Positions 36,093 to 45,253 of a stretch of DNA of 64,000 nt are shown here, one piece after another. Position 1 is the stretch's first letter. Each line of letters starts with the position of its first letter. The notes under the pieces were generated by a model. It was not told the DNA's origin. It saw only the letters and a program-made list of their open reading frames with translations, and did not search any database. A program made the position numbers and the translations under genes. The DNA comes from Trichococcus collinsii (GTDB taxonomy: Bacteria; Bacillota; Bacilli; Lactobacillales; Aerococcaceae). Location: NCBI RefSeq assembly GCF_900107505.1, contig NZ_FNQH01000004.1, positions 124,001 to 188,000 of the forward strand, in the 5' to 3' direction.

Positions 36093-36301
36093 TTAAGTAC
36101 CTCCTAATTGAACAAATATTTTCCCCTGAAATGGTGATAGTCAGTGGCATACTTCGTCGTTAACAATCCGGCATATCCATTAATATCGGTGGAAATTATA
36201 CCTATATAATTCGAATGACTTTTGTCAATTTTTTGTAAGTATTATAGGAGTTGTTTCAACATCTCAACACAATACATGAATTTCTGTTTCTGTTGCTTAT
36301 T

Positions 36302-37120
36302 TCATGACCCTAGCCTTTCAGAACTATTTTTCGTATTTTCTGCCAACAATCTATTCAGCGCATGTGCGTCCTGTAAGAACTGTTTTTTGTCGTCATCTTT
36401 GACAAACTCCAACATAAAATAACGATCAGCTATCTCACTATTCGAAAATCTAGAAAAAACAGCTATATATGTCTCCCAGACGCTTGCTCCCTGTAACAAT
36501 GGCAAACGTTCTGTATCCTCCCAATGAAAAACATGGACATGCGCTAACCACTTGATCAGTCTGGAAATACTATTCAGATGTTCACTTGCCTCTAAGCCTA
36601 TTGCCACTTGCCAATAAAGAAAGATATTCTCTTGCGCAATGGCTTCCATTAATTCTTGTGCGCTTTCGGGGGTGTCTGTCAATGTCCTTCCGTGATACTC
36701 AACATAAATTTTAAGCCCAACTTTTTTTGCCATCAGACTAATTCGTTTCGCATCCTTTATAACTTCTGAACGATAAGCTACAGTTGCCTCATCAGAGCTT
36801 TTCTGCCCTGCCCAAACACGGATAGCCGGAGCTTCCAATTGAATGGCCGTCTCCAGAATTTTTTCGAATGAATGTACCTGTTGGATTTCCCCAACACGGT
36901 AATAAGATCCATAGGCGACTGATTCCAATCCTGCTTTCCTCATCAGCTCAGAAACTTGCCTTGCTCGCTCGAATTCCCCAGGGATAACGTGAATATCGCT
37001 TCCCCATTCTATTCCGCTAAGATTCCCTTCTATGGCAAGGGCTATGATTTCTTCAACAGTTAGATTTCTGAATGTAGCAGAAACTAAGCCACTTTTATGC
37101 ACCCTCCCCATCCCTTCCAT
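36302..37120 (-). CDS. Sugar phosphate isomerase/epimerase-like TIM-barrel protein
   Basis: 272-residue protein of the xylose-isomerase-like/AP-endonuclease-2 superfamily. Motifs are LSGIEWGSDIHV, LESVAYGSYYRVGE, APAIRVWAGQKSS, KIYVEYHGRTLTDTPESA and HVHVFHWED; the Glu, His and Asp residues are typical metal ligands of such barrels. The substrate is unknown. It lies beyond the terminator of the kdu operon and seems to be transcribed on its own. The start is uncertain: ATG at 37120 or 37111, neither with a good ribosome site. Confidence 0.75.
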   Translation of the reverse strand: MEGMGRVHKSGLVSATFRNLTVEEIIALAIEGNLSGIEWGSDIHVIPGEFERARQVSELMRKAGLESVAYGSYYRVGEIQQVHSFEKILETAIQLEAPAIRVWAGQKSSDEATVAYRSEVIKDAKRISLMAKKVGLKIYVEYHGRTLTDTPESAQELMEAIAQENIFLYWQVAIGLEASEHLNSISRLIKWLAHVHVFHWEDTERLPLLQGASVWETYIAVFSRFSNSEIADRYFMLEFVKDDDKKQFLQDAHALNRLLAENTKNSSERLGS

Positions 37121-37155
37121 AATTAATATACAATCGTTGAATAGCTATATTCAAA

Positions 37156-37187
37156 AACCCCCACACGATAATTTAGCGGTGGGGGTT
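37156..37187 (-). terminator. Terminator of the glycosaminoglycan operon
   Basis: Arms AACCCCCAC/GTGGGGGTT followed by TTT on the minus strand, just after kduD. Confidence 0.85.
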
Positions 37188-37196
37188 ACATAAGTA

Positions 37197-38000
37197 TTAA
37201 GGTTGTTTGCCGATGTAAGCCAAGATGCCGCCGTCTACATACAACACGTGGCCGTTCACAAAATCCGAAGCGTTGGACGCCAGGAAGATCGACGGGCCAG
37301 CCAAGTCGATTGGTTCGCCCCAGCGTTCGGCTGGTGTGCGGCCGACGATGAATTGATCGAAGGGATGGCGTTCGCCGTTTTCCTGCAGTTCGCGTAGTGG
37401 CGCTGTTTGCGGCGTCGCGATGTAGCCAGGTCCGATGCCGTTACACTGGATGTTGTATTGACCGTATTCGGAAGCGATGTTTTTCGTCAACATTTTCAGT
37501 CCGCCTTTGGCGGCTGCGTAGGCGCTGACGGTTTCGCGGCCAAGCTCACTCATCATCGAACAGATGTTGATGATTTTGCCGCTTCTTTTTTCGATCATGT
37601 CCGGAAGCACAGCTTTGGCCATGATAAACGGTGCAGTCAGGTCGATGTCGATCACTTGGCGGAAGTCCGCCACGGCCATTTCGATCATCGGTGTGCGTTT
37701 GATGATGCCGGCATTGTTTACCAGGATATCCACGGAGCCGACGTCCTCTTTAATCTGTTTGATCATCGCTTGCACGCCCGGCTCGTCGGTCACGTCGCAG
37801 ACATAGCCGCGCGCTTCGATGCCGATAGCTTTATAATTGGCGATCCCATCGTCCACCGATTTTTGGTCCAAATTATTGAAAACGATTGTCGCACCGGCCG
37901 CAGCCAATGATTTCGCGATCTCGAAGCCGATTCCATATACCGCACCCGTGATGAGTGCCACTTTTCCGTCCAAACGGAACATATCCATATTAACGTCCAT
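37197..38000 (-). CDS. kduD: 2-deoxy-D-gluconate 3-dehydrogenase / DKII reductase
   Basis: 267-residue short-chain dehydrogenase. NAD(H) motif TGAVYGIGFEIA, catalytic Ser near ICSMMSELG and YAAAKGG with Tyr and Lys. KduD reduces 2,5-diketo-3-deoxygluconate to KDG after KduI. It is last in the operon, 24 bases after kduI. Next step needed: KDG kinase, which is not in this window. Confidence 0.93.
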   Translation of the reverse strand: MDVNMDMFRLDGKVALITGAVYGIGFEIAKSLAAAGATIVFNNLDQKSVDDGIANYKAIGIEARGYVCDVTDEPGVQAMIKQIKEDVGSVDILVNNAGIIKRTPMIEMAVADFRQVIDIDLTAPFIMAKAVLPDMIEKRSGKIINICSMMSELGRETVSAYAAAKGGLKMLTKNIASEYGQYNIQCNGIGPGYIATPQTAPLRELQENGERHPFDQFIVGRTPAERWGEPIDLAGPSIFLASNASDFVNGHVLYVDGGILAYIGKQP

Positions 38001-38024
38001 GCGTATCCCTCTTTCTTGTTTTGT

Positions 38025-38864
38025 TTATTTTAATTGTTCCATCGGAACCATATCCATGTCCGTGTAGGTGATGTTTTCGCCGCACATCGACCAGATGAAC
38101 GAGTAGTTGCTTGTGCCTACGCCGGAGTGGATGGACCAGCTTGGAGAGATCGCAGCCTGTTCATTGCCCATGACCAAGTGTTTTGTTTCATCCGGTTTGC
38201 CCATCATGTGGAAAATGCGCGTGTCTTTTTCCATATCGAAATAAACGTAGGCTTCCATCCGGCGTTCGTGCGTGTGTGTCGGCATCGTGTTCCAAGCGCT
38301 GCCCGGCTCCAAAATCGTGTAGCCCATCTGCAGTTGGCAGCTTTCGCAAACGTTCGGATGGATGTATTGGTAGATTTTGCGTTGGTTCAGCGTCAAGGGC
38401 TCGCCGGTTTCCATCGGAGTGATGGCATCGATGCTGATTTTTACGTTCGGATGTTTGTGGTGCGCCGGCACGGAGCTGATGTAGAATTTGGCCGGATTGG
38501 CTGCATCCTCGGACGTGAAGACGACTTGGCGTGTTTCTTTGCCGATGTAGTAACCGTCTTGTTTTTTCATCCCTTCTTTTTTGCCGTCGATCTCGATATG
38601 GCCCGGTCCGCCGATGTTGATGACACCCATCTCACGGCGCTCCAAGAAGTAGTCAACACCCAACTCTTTGTCCAGGACGATCTCCAATGCTTTATCTGTT
38701 GGAGTGACGCCGCCGAAGATCATGCGGTCATTGTGGGTGTACGTCAGGCTGATTGCGCCCGGTACAAAAACATTCTCGACCAGAAATTCCTTGCGCAGTT
38801 GTTCTGTTGAGTAATGACGGATATCCTCCGGACTGTGTGTATAACGTGTTTCCATGTTTTGCAT
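38025..38864 (-). CDS. kduI: 5-keto-4-deoxyuronate isomerase
   Basis: 279-residue KduI. The zinc-binding cupin motif is MPTHTHERRMEAYVYFD near 200; LSPSWSIHSGVGTSNYSFIWS-like C-terminal signature region (split here by AISPSWSIHSGVG). It isomerises the unsaturated uronic acid released by glucuronyl hydrolase, after it opens to the 5-keto form. AAAGGGG precedes the start. Confidence 0.95.
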   Translation of the reverse strand: MQNMETRYTHSPEDIRHYSTEQLRKEFLVENVFVPGAISLTYTHNDRMIFGGVTPTDKALEIVLDKELGVDYFLERREMGVINIGGPGHIEIDGKKEGMKKQDGYYIGKETRQVVFTSEDAANPAKFYISSVPAHHKHPNVKISIDAITPMETGEPLTLNQRKIYQYIHPNVCESCQLQMGYTILEPGSAWNTMPTHTHERRMEAYVYFDMEKDTRIFHMMGKPDETKHLVMGNEQAAISPSWSIHSGVGTSNYSFIWSMCGENITYTDMDMVPMEQLK

Positions 38865-38930
38865 GTGATGATCCCCTTTGTTTTGTATTTCTTGTTGTTT
38901 TATATAATCTTGCAGACTTTCCTTTGACCT

Positions 38931-39578
38931 TTACTTCCCTTTGATCTCCGCAAACTTATCCGCGTACTGCCTTGCCACTTCGGTCACCTTAGCGAAATCA
39001 CCGGTCACAGCGGGTGCCAGCAGGTTGCCGCCGACGCCAACCGCGATGACGCCGGCATCGAACCATTCCTGCATGTTCGCAAGGCTGACGCCGCCTGTCG
39101 GCATCAAGTTCAGGTGCGGCATCGGCGCTTTGAAGCTCGACACGATGCTCGGACCGTAGGCACTGCCCGGGAACAGTTTAACGATGTCGGAGCCGCTCTT
39201 CAGCGCTTCTTTCATTTCCGTGATCGTCATGCAGCCCGGCAAATAAGGAATTTGGTACAAATTACATAACTCAGCCGTCTCTTTATCGAAGTTCGGGCTG
39301 ACGATGAACTCGGCACCGGCCAGTATCGCTAGACGGGCAGTGATGGCATCCAATACCGTTCCCGCTCCAACCACGACTTCCGGTTGATCCTTGTAACATG
39401 TCGCCAATTCGCGGATGACTTCATCCGCATTCGGGACAGTGAATGTCAGTTCGATGCCGTTCAGACCGCCCGCGACGATCGCGTGGCTAGATTTCAATGC
39501 TTCTTCTTTCGTGGTGCCGCGGACAACTGCCACGACCCCCGTTTTCTCCAAACGATTCAAAATAGATACGCGTTTCAT
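38931..39578 (-). CDS. kdgA: KDPG aldolase
   Basis: 215-residue class I aldolase of the Eda/KdgA family. Arg20 (VVAVVRG), Glu43 (GIELTFTVPNA) and the Schiff-base Lys134 (DIVKLFPGS) are all present. It splits 2-keto-3-deoxy-6-phosphogluconate into pyruvate and glyceraldehyde-3-phosphate, the last step of uronate use. Confidence 0.95.
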   Translation of the reverse strand: MKRVSILNRLEKTGVVAVVRGTTKEEALKSSHAIVAGGLNGIELTFTVPNADEVIRELATCYKDQPEVVVGAGTVLDAITARLAILAGAEFIVSPNFDKETAELCNLYQIPYLPGCMTITEMKEALKSGSDIVKLFPGSAYGPSIVSSFKAPMPHLNLMPTGGVSLANMQEWFDAGVIAVGVGGNLLAPAVTGDFAKVTEVARQYADKFAEIKGK

Positions 39579-39635
39579 CCGATTCCCACTTTCTTAACTC
39601 GTTAGCATACTGTTTAACCTTGAGATACTTCAAAT

Positions 39636-40430
39636 TTAAACATTCTTCCCATATACTTCTAATTCAGTCAATGCAGGAAAAGGCGAATCGTCGCTGGCTT
39701 TGATAAGTTCTCCAATTTCGATCCATTCTACTTTGCGTGGCTGAATATCAAAGTATTGTGGGGTCCCGCTTTTTCCAAAGTGAACTACCTCATTTGATCC
39801 ATCGGAATATCGGAAGGTCGCCTTTTCCCAATAGGAATCATGCGGAAAATCGGCTCGCAGTACAACTCCGATGCGATCGATTTCAACCATTCTTCCAAAG
39901 GTTACACGCATGCTTGCATCCGCTTGCTGGTTGATTCCCCAGGATTGATAGGGATACGCGCCATGACTGTTCGTTGCGATTATGCCATCAATGGCATTTC
40001 TGGCCGCAAACACTGACTCATTCCGTGTTTCGACATTGGCTGTAGCATGCGGATACGCGCTACTTTCTCCATGATCAGCCGGATTCAGGGCTAAATTTTG
40101 GTATGCGTTTATTTCCTGCTCACTTGCCAATCGGGCAGCCACGTAATGACGTTCCCCTTCGAAGGCCCGTGGAGAGAAGGCTCGTTTCGCCTCCGGATCC
40201 AATATGATTGGATATTCCCAACTTAAGCCCGGCAAATATATTTTTGCGCTCTCGATGGCATCGTCAACTTTCACTATCAGATATTGTTCCGGCCTATCAA
40301 CTGTAAATACTAGTTTGTCCCCTTCAGAATAATGCATATATTTAAAATCCAAATAAACCTGGTCGGTTCCTTTAACAGCCTTAATGCACACATTTTCCTT
40401 ATTTAGCCAGGATATTGTCATCTTCACCAT
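39636..40430 (-). CDS. Cytosolic protein with discoidin/galactose-binding-like domain, function unknown
   Basis: 264 residues, no signal peptide or membrane segment. The N-terminal half is beta-rich (KLVFTVDRPEQYLIVKVDD). The C-terminal half resembles a discoidin (F5/8 type C) fold: LALNPADHGESSAYPHATAN, ARNAIDGIIATNSHGAYPYQ, MRVTFGRMVEIDRIGVVLR. Such domains usually bind sugars outside the cell, so a cytosolic one inside a glycosaminoglycan operon is odd. GGGAGGAGG precedes the ATG. I cannot assign a reaction; a role in handling unsaturated disaccharides beside the lyase-like enzyme at 40450 is a guess from position. Confidence 0.8.
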   Translation of the reverse strand: MVKMTISWLNKENVCIKAVKGTDQVYLDFKYMHYSEGDKLVFTVDRPEQYLIVKVDDAIESAKIYLPGLSWEYPIILDPEAKRAFSPRAFEGERHYVAARLASEQEINAYQNLALNPADHGESSAYPHATANVETRNESVFAARNAIDGIIATNSHGAYPYQSWGINQQADASMRVTFGRMVEIDRIGVVLRADFPHDSYWEKATFRYSDGSNEVVHFGKSGTPQYFDIQPRKVEWIEIGELIKASDDSPFPALTELEVYGKNV

Positions 40431-40449
40431 CCAACGCCTCCTCCCTTCA

Positions 40450-42381
40450 CTAATAAATTCTTTTGTTACCCTGATGCGTTTTTATATTCAGTCTTCCGTA
40501 CAAAGGCGTTTCTTCGTAAAAATAGAGCTTATTTCCTTTAAACGTATCTTTATGAGCATAGAAAATATGAACTTTTTCATTATCCTTTACACCCTTGATT
40601 TCGAAACCATGCATATAATCTTTTTTCACCTCAGCCGGTACTCCATCTTGTTTAACAGTGACTTCCTGAAGATGTACCTGTTCCTTCGAAAGAATGGTCG
40701 CAAATATACCGACATTTTCGAAAGACTGTTCCGCAACGACCATTTTGTTGGATTGCAGCTGATTATATTGCGGTGAATAAAGACTGCCTTTCACCTTGAT
40801 ATGATCAGCTTGAAGCTGCTGCATGAATACATTCGATCCAGCTGAAAAAAGATTCAACGACTCGCCCTCCTCTGTCACCTCTACAGAAGGGTGCAGTTGG
40901 AACGAGCGAGAAGCCATATGCACACCTGGCGCATCAACGATATCAAGGATCACAACATAAAACGACTCTTTAAAAAACAACACAATCCTTCTGAAGCAAG
41001 CATTTGTGTGTTCGGATGTTTTCCCAGCATAAACAACTTCAGATACTTGAACTTCATCATCTTCATAGACCGATTGTGCAACGGGATTCCCTGCTCGCTC
41101 ATATTCCCAGGAACCCTTCGGAACGGTAGTTGGATGTCCATCCAGAATGATCACATTATGGGCGTATTCCGACTTCAAATAATTTCTTAGGGGAGATTCC
41201 ATGTAAGTCCCCCTCCCCGGGTCGACTATGACAGGTGTTCCCCCTAATGAAAAAGAAAAATTACCTAAGCACGCATGCCCGTGCCCGCTACCATGTTTTC
41301 CATTATGAAGGCTATAGAATACGTCTTTCTCAGGATTTTTATAGATAATGTTGCCGCTCGCTTCTCCTGAATAGAGAGGTTTTTTCTCCGAGTCCACCTG
41401 ATTATGTTTGAATTTCATCCCTACATAAAGCAAATATTCATCCGTACGAACAGCTTCATCCGTAGAAAAGACCGCATTCAAGCAATCCCTTTCAATCCGG
41501 ATATCAACAGGATCACTATCATGCAACGCCAGCAGCTTACCTGACAAGTCCTCCAAATAATAACTTGCTTGAACGCCATTCAAAAGTCTTTCACGAATAG
41601 AAAAGGGTGTTTCACGCTCGAGATAATCATAATGCATCATTATCGTGGCGCTACTCATCAATACTTCAAATTGATACAGGGGGCTTTGTTCCCAATGATA
41701 GCCATCTCGGTAAAATTGAATACGCAATTGTTGTTCAAATTGATTCCAAGCCCATCCACGTTCTTCTTTTTTTAATGTATCTGGATATAGTAGATCTACG
41801 GCCAATATTCCAGTCACTCCGAGTACTCCCCAATTGCTAAGAAGATATTTTTTCTTGTAGTTGGCGAAAATATCCTTAACCTGTAATTCCAAAGAATATT
41901 TAATCCGTTGCTCTTCTGCTTCAGATAACGGTGCCAGATGTTGAAAAAGTAGAAGCGATGTCACCCAGTTTCTGCAACGGATTCCCGTGTCGATTATCCG
42001 CCATGCCGTCTGATTTGTTTCGTTCTTGACACCTACTTTTTCAATCCAGTCAAATGCAAGTTCTTTCCATTTTTGAATATACTTCTCTTCTTTGGTCAAC
42101 AAAAATGCTTGGCTGAGTTCCACCATAAAGCCTTGTCTGTTCAGCATAAAGACCCACTCGTCATCTCCATTTGGCGTGAACACCCAATCTATATCCTTAA
42201 AATAGTGGGGAATATAACAACACTCCATGTCCAACGGGTCATCAAACAAAAAGATGTTCTGACAGATTAAATTCGCCTTGTAGATGATATGTTTCGCACG
42301 CCGTGTATCTTTTACATAAGTAAGCCATTCCTGTTCACAAAAAAGATTTTCATACATTTGAAACGTATGCTTATCAACCAC
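40450..42381 (-). CDS. Heparinase II/III-like polysaccharide lyase, cytosolic
   Basis: 643-residue protein of the heparinase II/III superfamily: an alpha/alpha-toroid half (about 1-330; FDWIEKVGVKNETNQTAWRI, SNWGVLGVTGILA, EQSPLYQFEVL) and a beta-sheet half (HNGKHGSGHGHACLGNFSFS, VIVDPGRGTY). No signal peptide, so it acts on imported oligosaccharides. A GTG start at 42381 is chosen because AGGGGGGAG lies just before it and it follows the yajC stop by 10 bases. The pneumococcal hyaluronan operon has a homologue in the same place after yajC. Confidence 0.9.
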   Translation of the reverse strand: MVDKHTFQMYENLFCEQEWLTYVKDTRRAKHIIYKANLICQNIFLFDDPLDMECCYIPHYFKDIDWVFTPNGDDEWVFMLNRQGFMVELSQAFLLTKEEKYIQKWKELAFDWIEKVGVKNETNQTAWRIIDTGIRCRNWVTSLLLFQHLAPLSEAEEQRIKYSLELQVKDIFANYKKKYLLSNWGVLGVTGILAVDLLYPDTLKKEERGWAWNQFEQQLRIQFYRDGYHWEQSPLYQFEVLMSSATIMMHYDYLERETPFSIRERLLNGVQASYYLEDLSGKLLALHDSDPVDIRIERDCLNAVFSTDEAVRTDEYLLYVGMKFKHNQVDSEKKPLYSGEASGNIIYKNPEKDVFYSLHNGKHGSGHGHACLGNFSFSLGGTPVIVDPGRGTYMESPLRNYLKSEYAHNVIILDGHPTTVPKGSWEYERAGNPVAQSVYEDDEVQVSEVVYAGKTSEHTNACFRRIVLFFKESFYVVILDIVDAPGVHMASRSFQLHPSVEVTEEGESLNLFSAGSNVFMQQLQADHIKVKGSLYSPQYNQLQSNKMVVAEQSFENVGIFATILSKEQVHLQEVTVKQDGVPAEVKKDYMHGFEIKGVKDNEKVHIFYAHKDTFKGNKLYFYEETPLYGRLNIKTHQGNKRIY

Positions 42382-42391
42382 TTTCTCCCCC

Positions 42392-42676
42392 CTATCCTTG
42401 AATCCGTTCTTTATCAATACCAATAATGGCCTGCGGAATCACTTGTATGATGACCTTATCCGCAATCTCAACGCTGTACTTTTCACTATTCATTTGTGTA
42501 ATTCTGCCGAAAATACCAGAAGAGAGTAAAACAAAATCACCTATCTTCAGCTTATTTCGAAACTGAAGATAGGATTCTTTGTCATTTTTGCGATTACGGT
42601 ATCGAAGGAACGGCTGGATTATAAAGCTTAGTAAAAAAGTAATGCCTACCAAAACCCAAATCCAATATTCCCTCAT
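42392..42676 (-). CDS. YajC-family small membrane protein, second PTS-linked copy
   Basis: 94 residues with an N-terminal membrane helix (WIWVLVGITFLLSFIIQPFL) and the YajC soluble domain (KIGDFVLLSSGIFGRITQMN; VEIADKVIIQVIPQAI). It stands between PTS EIIA and the heparinase-like gene, as in the pneumococcal hyaluronan operon. It is clearly diverged from the copy at 25275-25550. Confidence 0.87.
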   Translation of the reverse strand: MREYWIWVLVGITFLLSFIIQPFLRYRNRKNDKESYLQFRNKLKIGDFVLLSSGIFGRITQMNSEKYSVEIADKVIIQVIPQAIIGIDKERIQG

Positions 42677-42682
42677 CGTTTA

Positions 42683-43096
42683 CTAGACCATTCCACTCTG
42701 CATAGACATTATCATGCCTCGGCTTTGTTCGATAGCCTCTTGAATGGCTGCTGCCGCTTCTTCATCTTTTATTTCGGAATAAAGGAATTTCATTGTCAAT
42801 TCGACAACTAAGCCCAAGTTGATCCCAGAAATGACGTATTGATTTTCGGAGAATTTATTTTCCAACATGACACGAGCTGAAATTTGATGGGGAGCCCCGC
42901 CAGTCAAGTCAGCAAAAATAATGACTTGTTCATTATCTTTCAGAAGTGCAGTAACATCCTGTTCCAATACTTCGTGTGTTCTTTCGTCGTTCAGATTGTA
43001 TGCGACAACGTTCTCATTTTCTCCAATTAATAGGCTGAGCGCGGATAAAACGCCCTCAGGAAAGTTCCCATGTCCAACTATTGCAATTTTATACAT
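42683..43096 (-). CDS. PTS EIIA of the glycosaminoglycan operon
   Basis: 137-residue mannose-type IIA with His9 in IAIVGHGNFPEG and IFADLTGGAPHQIS. It feeds the EIIB at 44741. Confidence 0.94.
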   Translation of the reverse strand: MYKIAIVGHGNFPEGVLSALSLLIGENENVVAYNLNDERTHEVLEQDVTALLKDNEQVIIFADLTGGAPHQISARVMLENKFSENQYVISGINLGLVVELTMKFLYSEIKDEEAAAAIQEAIEQSRGMIMSMQSGMV

Positions 43097-43112
43097 TCTT
43101 CTACTCCAATCC

Positions 43113-43928
43113 TTACCCTAAAATTCCTAATGCAGATAATGCAACTCCGACAACCATCAATAAACCGATCAATTTATAAGTGGTCCAATTATATTTCTTG
43201 ATCAAGATATAAACGACCACTGTCACTAAAACAGAGCCTAATTTTGGTATGATTTTATCCAGTATCGTTTGTAAAGCTACGATTTGTTCCTCACCGGATG
43301 CCAACGTTGTGGCATATTGTAATTTCATGTTCACCTTTACGAAATTCACAGCCAATCCAGAGATAACCGTAACCCCGACAATAGTGGCTGCTCTTGATAT
43401 TTTAGAAATTTGTTGGCTTAACGTGTCAATGATGCTTGTCCCCAACTTATAACCTAATAGTCCCATTGTCAGCTTAATGGATAACATGCTTCCGATCATA
43501 GCAATCAAGAATATGATTGGTGCCGCAACAATTCCATCCAAGGCCATACCTGCACAAATAGTGGAGATGAGGGGTGCCAAACCGAATTGGGCAATGGAGT
43601 CACCAATACCAGAAAGAGGTCCCATCAAAGCAAGTTTGATACTTCTAGCATCTTCCACATCTTCGCCGTGATCCAACATCGCTAATTGCAAACTAGAGAT
43701 AAAAGGAACCGTCTGAGGATTCGTGTTGAAAAATTCGATATTTCCATCGACAGCCTCTTTTAATTTTTGCGGTTCATCTTTATATATTTTTTCCAAAGCT
43801 GGGAAAATGCTGTAGGCATAACTAGTCCCTTGGTAACTGGTATAGTTGAAACCATTTTGCATAAAATAGGAGCGTAATGACGTTTTAATATAATCCTTTT
43901 TTGTTAATACCGGCTGTTTAGATCCCAT
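43113..43928 (-). CDS. PTS EIID of the glycosaminoglycan operon
   Basis: 271-residue EIID (RSYFMQNGFNYTSYQGTSYA; LMGPLSGIGDSIAQFG). The ATG at 43928 has GGGGAGG in the EIIC end; the genes overlap by 11 bases. By homology with the pneumococcal system the PTS imports unsaturated hyaluronan or chondroitin disaccharides. Confidence 0.94.
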   Translation of the reverse strand: MGSKQPVLTKKDYIKTSLRSYFMQNGFNYTSYQGTSYAYSIFPALEKIYKDEPQKLKEAVDGNIEFFNTNPQTVPFISSLQLAMLDHGEDVEDARSIKLALMGPLSGIGDSIAQFGLAPLISTICAGMALDGIVAAPIIFLIAMIGSMLSIKLTMGLLGYKLGTSIIDTLSQQISKISRAATIVGVTVISGLAVNFVKVNMKLQYATTLASGEEQIVALQTILDKIIPKLGSVLVTVVVYILIKKYNWTTYKLIGLLMVVGVALSALGILG

Positions 43929-44712
43929 TTTCAAAGTCCTCCCCTGTCGTCGCTACTACTGCACTGTTTGAAACATCATTTTGTTTGTTATACATGTCAA
44001 TCAAAGCGAAGATAGCACCGATGATTGCCACGCCCATAACAGGCAGTTCTAAATAAGCGATACAAACGTAACCCAATAAAAGATAGGCTGCGTAGTCTTT
44101 TTTGAACATAACGGTCATGATCATCGCAAACCCGATAGCCGGCAATAAGCCTCCTGCAACTGTCAAGCCAGTGACTAACCATTGTGGGAACGCTTCAACA
44201 AAAGCTTGCAAACTGGACATACTTACTGCAGATACGAACCCGATGAAAAATCCTACGACTAAAAACGTTAAAAAGGTGGAGTTGGAAAGAAATTTGAACT
44301 TCTTATAGTCTTCTTTTTCGATAGCCTTTTTAATCGTTGCGCTTGTACCTGCCATCGCTGTATACGTTGCGGTAACAACTATCTGGAATAAAACGGCAAA
44401 CGGATATGACAACGCCAAAGCAGATTCTACCGTCATCCCGCTATTTTTCAAAGTGATGGCCATGATTGTTCCGACAATACCAGGTCCCATCGGGTTCGGA
44501 GGAACTGTACCACCCGCACCAACACCAAATCCCATAAACGCTAATTCACCAATAGCGCCCATCATCAACGCTGTCGGCAGATCACCCAAAATCAATCCCA
44601 TAAAGAAAGATAATACGATAACCCGATTTGTATAAAGACCCATCAATTGCCCTGCAAAACAAAATGCCGTGACTAAACCAATCAATAATGCTTGTCCCAT
44701 GGATATGTCCAT
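43918..44712 (-). CDS. PTS EIIC of the glycosaminoglycan operon
   Basis: 264-residue EIIC with typical segments (VIVLSFFMGLILGDLPTALM; LAFMGFGVGAGGTVPPNPMG). It is the permease partner of EIID. AGGAGGAAATAATAGT precedes its ATG. Confidence 0.94.
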   Translation of the reverse strand: MDISMGQALLIGLVTAFCFAGQLMGLYTNRVIVLSFFMGLILGDLPTALMMGAIGELAFMGFGVGAGGTVPPNPMGPGIVGTIMAITLKNSGMTVESALALSYPFAVLFQIVVTATYTAMAGTSATIKKAIEKEDYKKFKFLSNSTFLTFLVVGFFIGFVSAVSMSSLQAFVEAFPQWLVTGLTVAGGLLPAIGFAMIMTVMFKKDYAAYLLLGYVCIAYLELPVMGVAIIGAIFALIDMYNKQNDVSNSAVVATTGEDFENGI

Positions 44713-44740
44713 ACTATTATTTCCTCCTCAAACTTAGTTC

Positions 44741-45235
44741 CTACAGAAAGTTATTTAAAGTAGCTGCTGTTTTCTCTCCATCATTTGACATTGGAGAAGT
44801 GCGTGTATTGAACGTAATGTGATGTTTATCGCGTAAAGTTCTTAAAGATTCTTTATCCTTTTCACCCAAATAAATGAATTGTGAGACCTTTTGTTTCCCT
44901 TGATCGGAATGTATATTTCCAATGTTGATTTCTTTAATCGGAAACCCACCTTCTACTAGTCTCAAGGCATCTTCCGGACTTTTCACAACCACAAATATTG
45001 TTTGTTGAGGGCTGGCTTTAAAAATCACTTCATTTGTTTTATCGATTGAAAAGAATCGCATGCCTATATCCTTAGAAACTACTGTTTTCATTAACGTTTG
45101 TTGAATGGGATTTGTTGCAGCTTCATCATTTGCGACAATCACGAGGTTAACTCCTAGAGAATTTAACCATAATTGACCCTGCCCATGAATAAGTCGTTCA
45201 TCAATCCGAAGCATCTTAACATTTGGTTGATTCAT
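44741..45235 (-). CDS. PTS EIIB of the glycosaminoglycan operon
   Basis: 164-residue IIB with His17 in LRIDERLIHGQGQLW. The usual GQV after the active His is replaced by GQG, a small deviation from the other EIIB proteins here. First PTS gene after ugl. Confidence 0.93.
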   Translation of the reverse strand: MNQPNVKMLRIDERLIHGQGQLWLNSLGVNLVIVANDEAATNPIQQTLMKTVVSKDIGMRFFSIDKTNEVIFKASPQQTIFVVVKSPEDALRLVEGGFPIKEINIGNIHSDQGKQKVSQFIYLGEKDKESLRTLRDKHHITFNTRTSPMSNDGEKTAATLNNFL

Positions 45236-45253
45236 TATTTTTCCTCCTATTTT

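Noticed and set aside
38034-38810. 258-codon plus-strand frame opposite kduI
   Set aside because: Antisense shadow; KduI motifs are intact on the minus strand.
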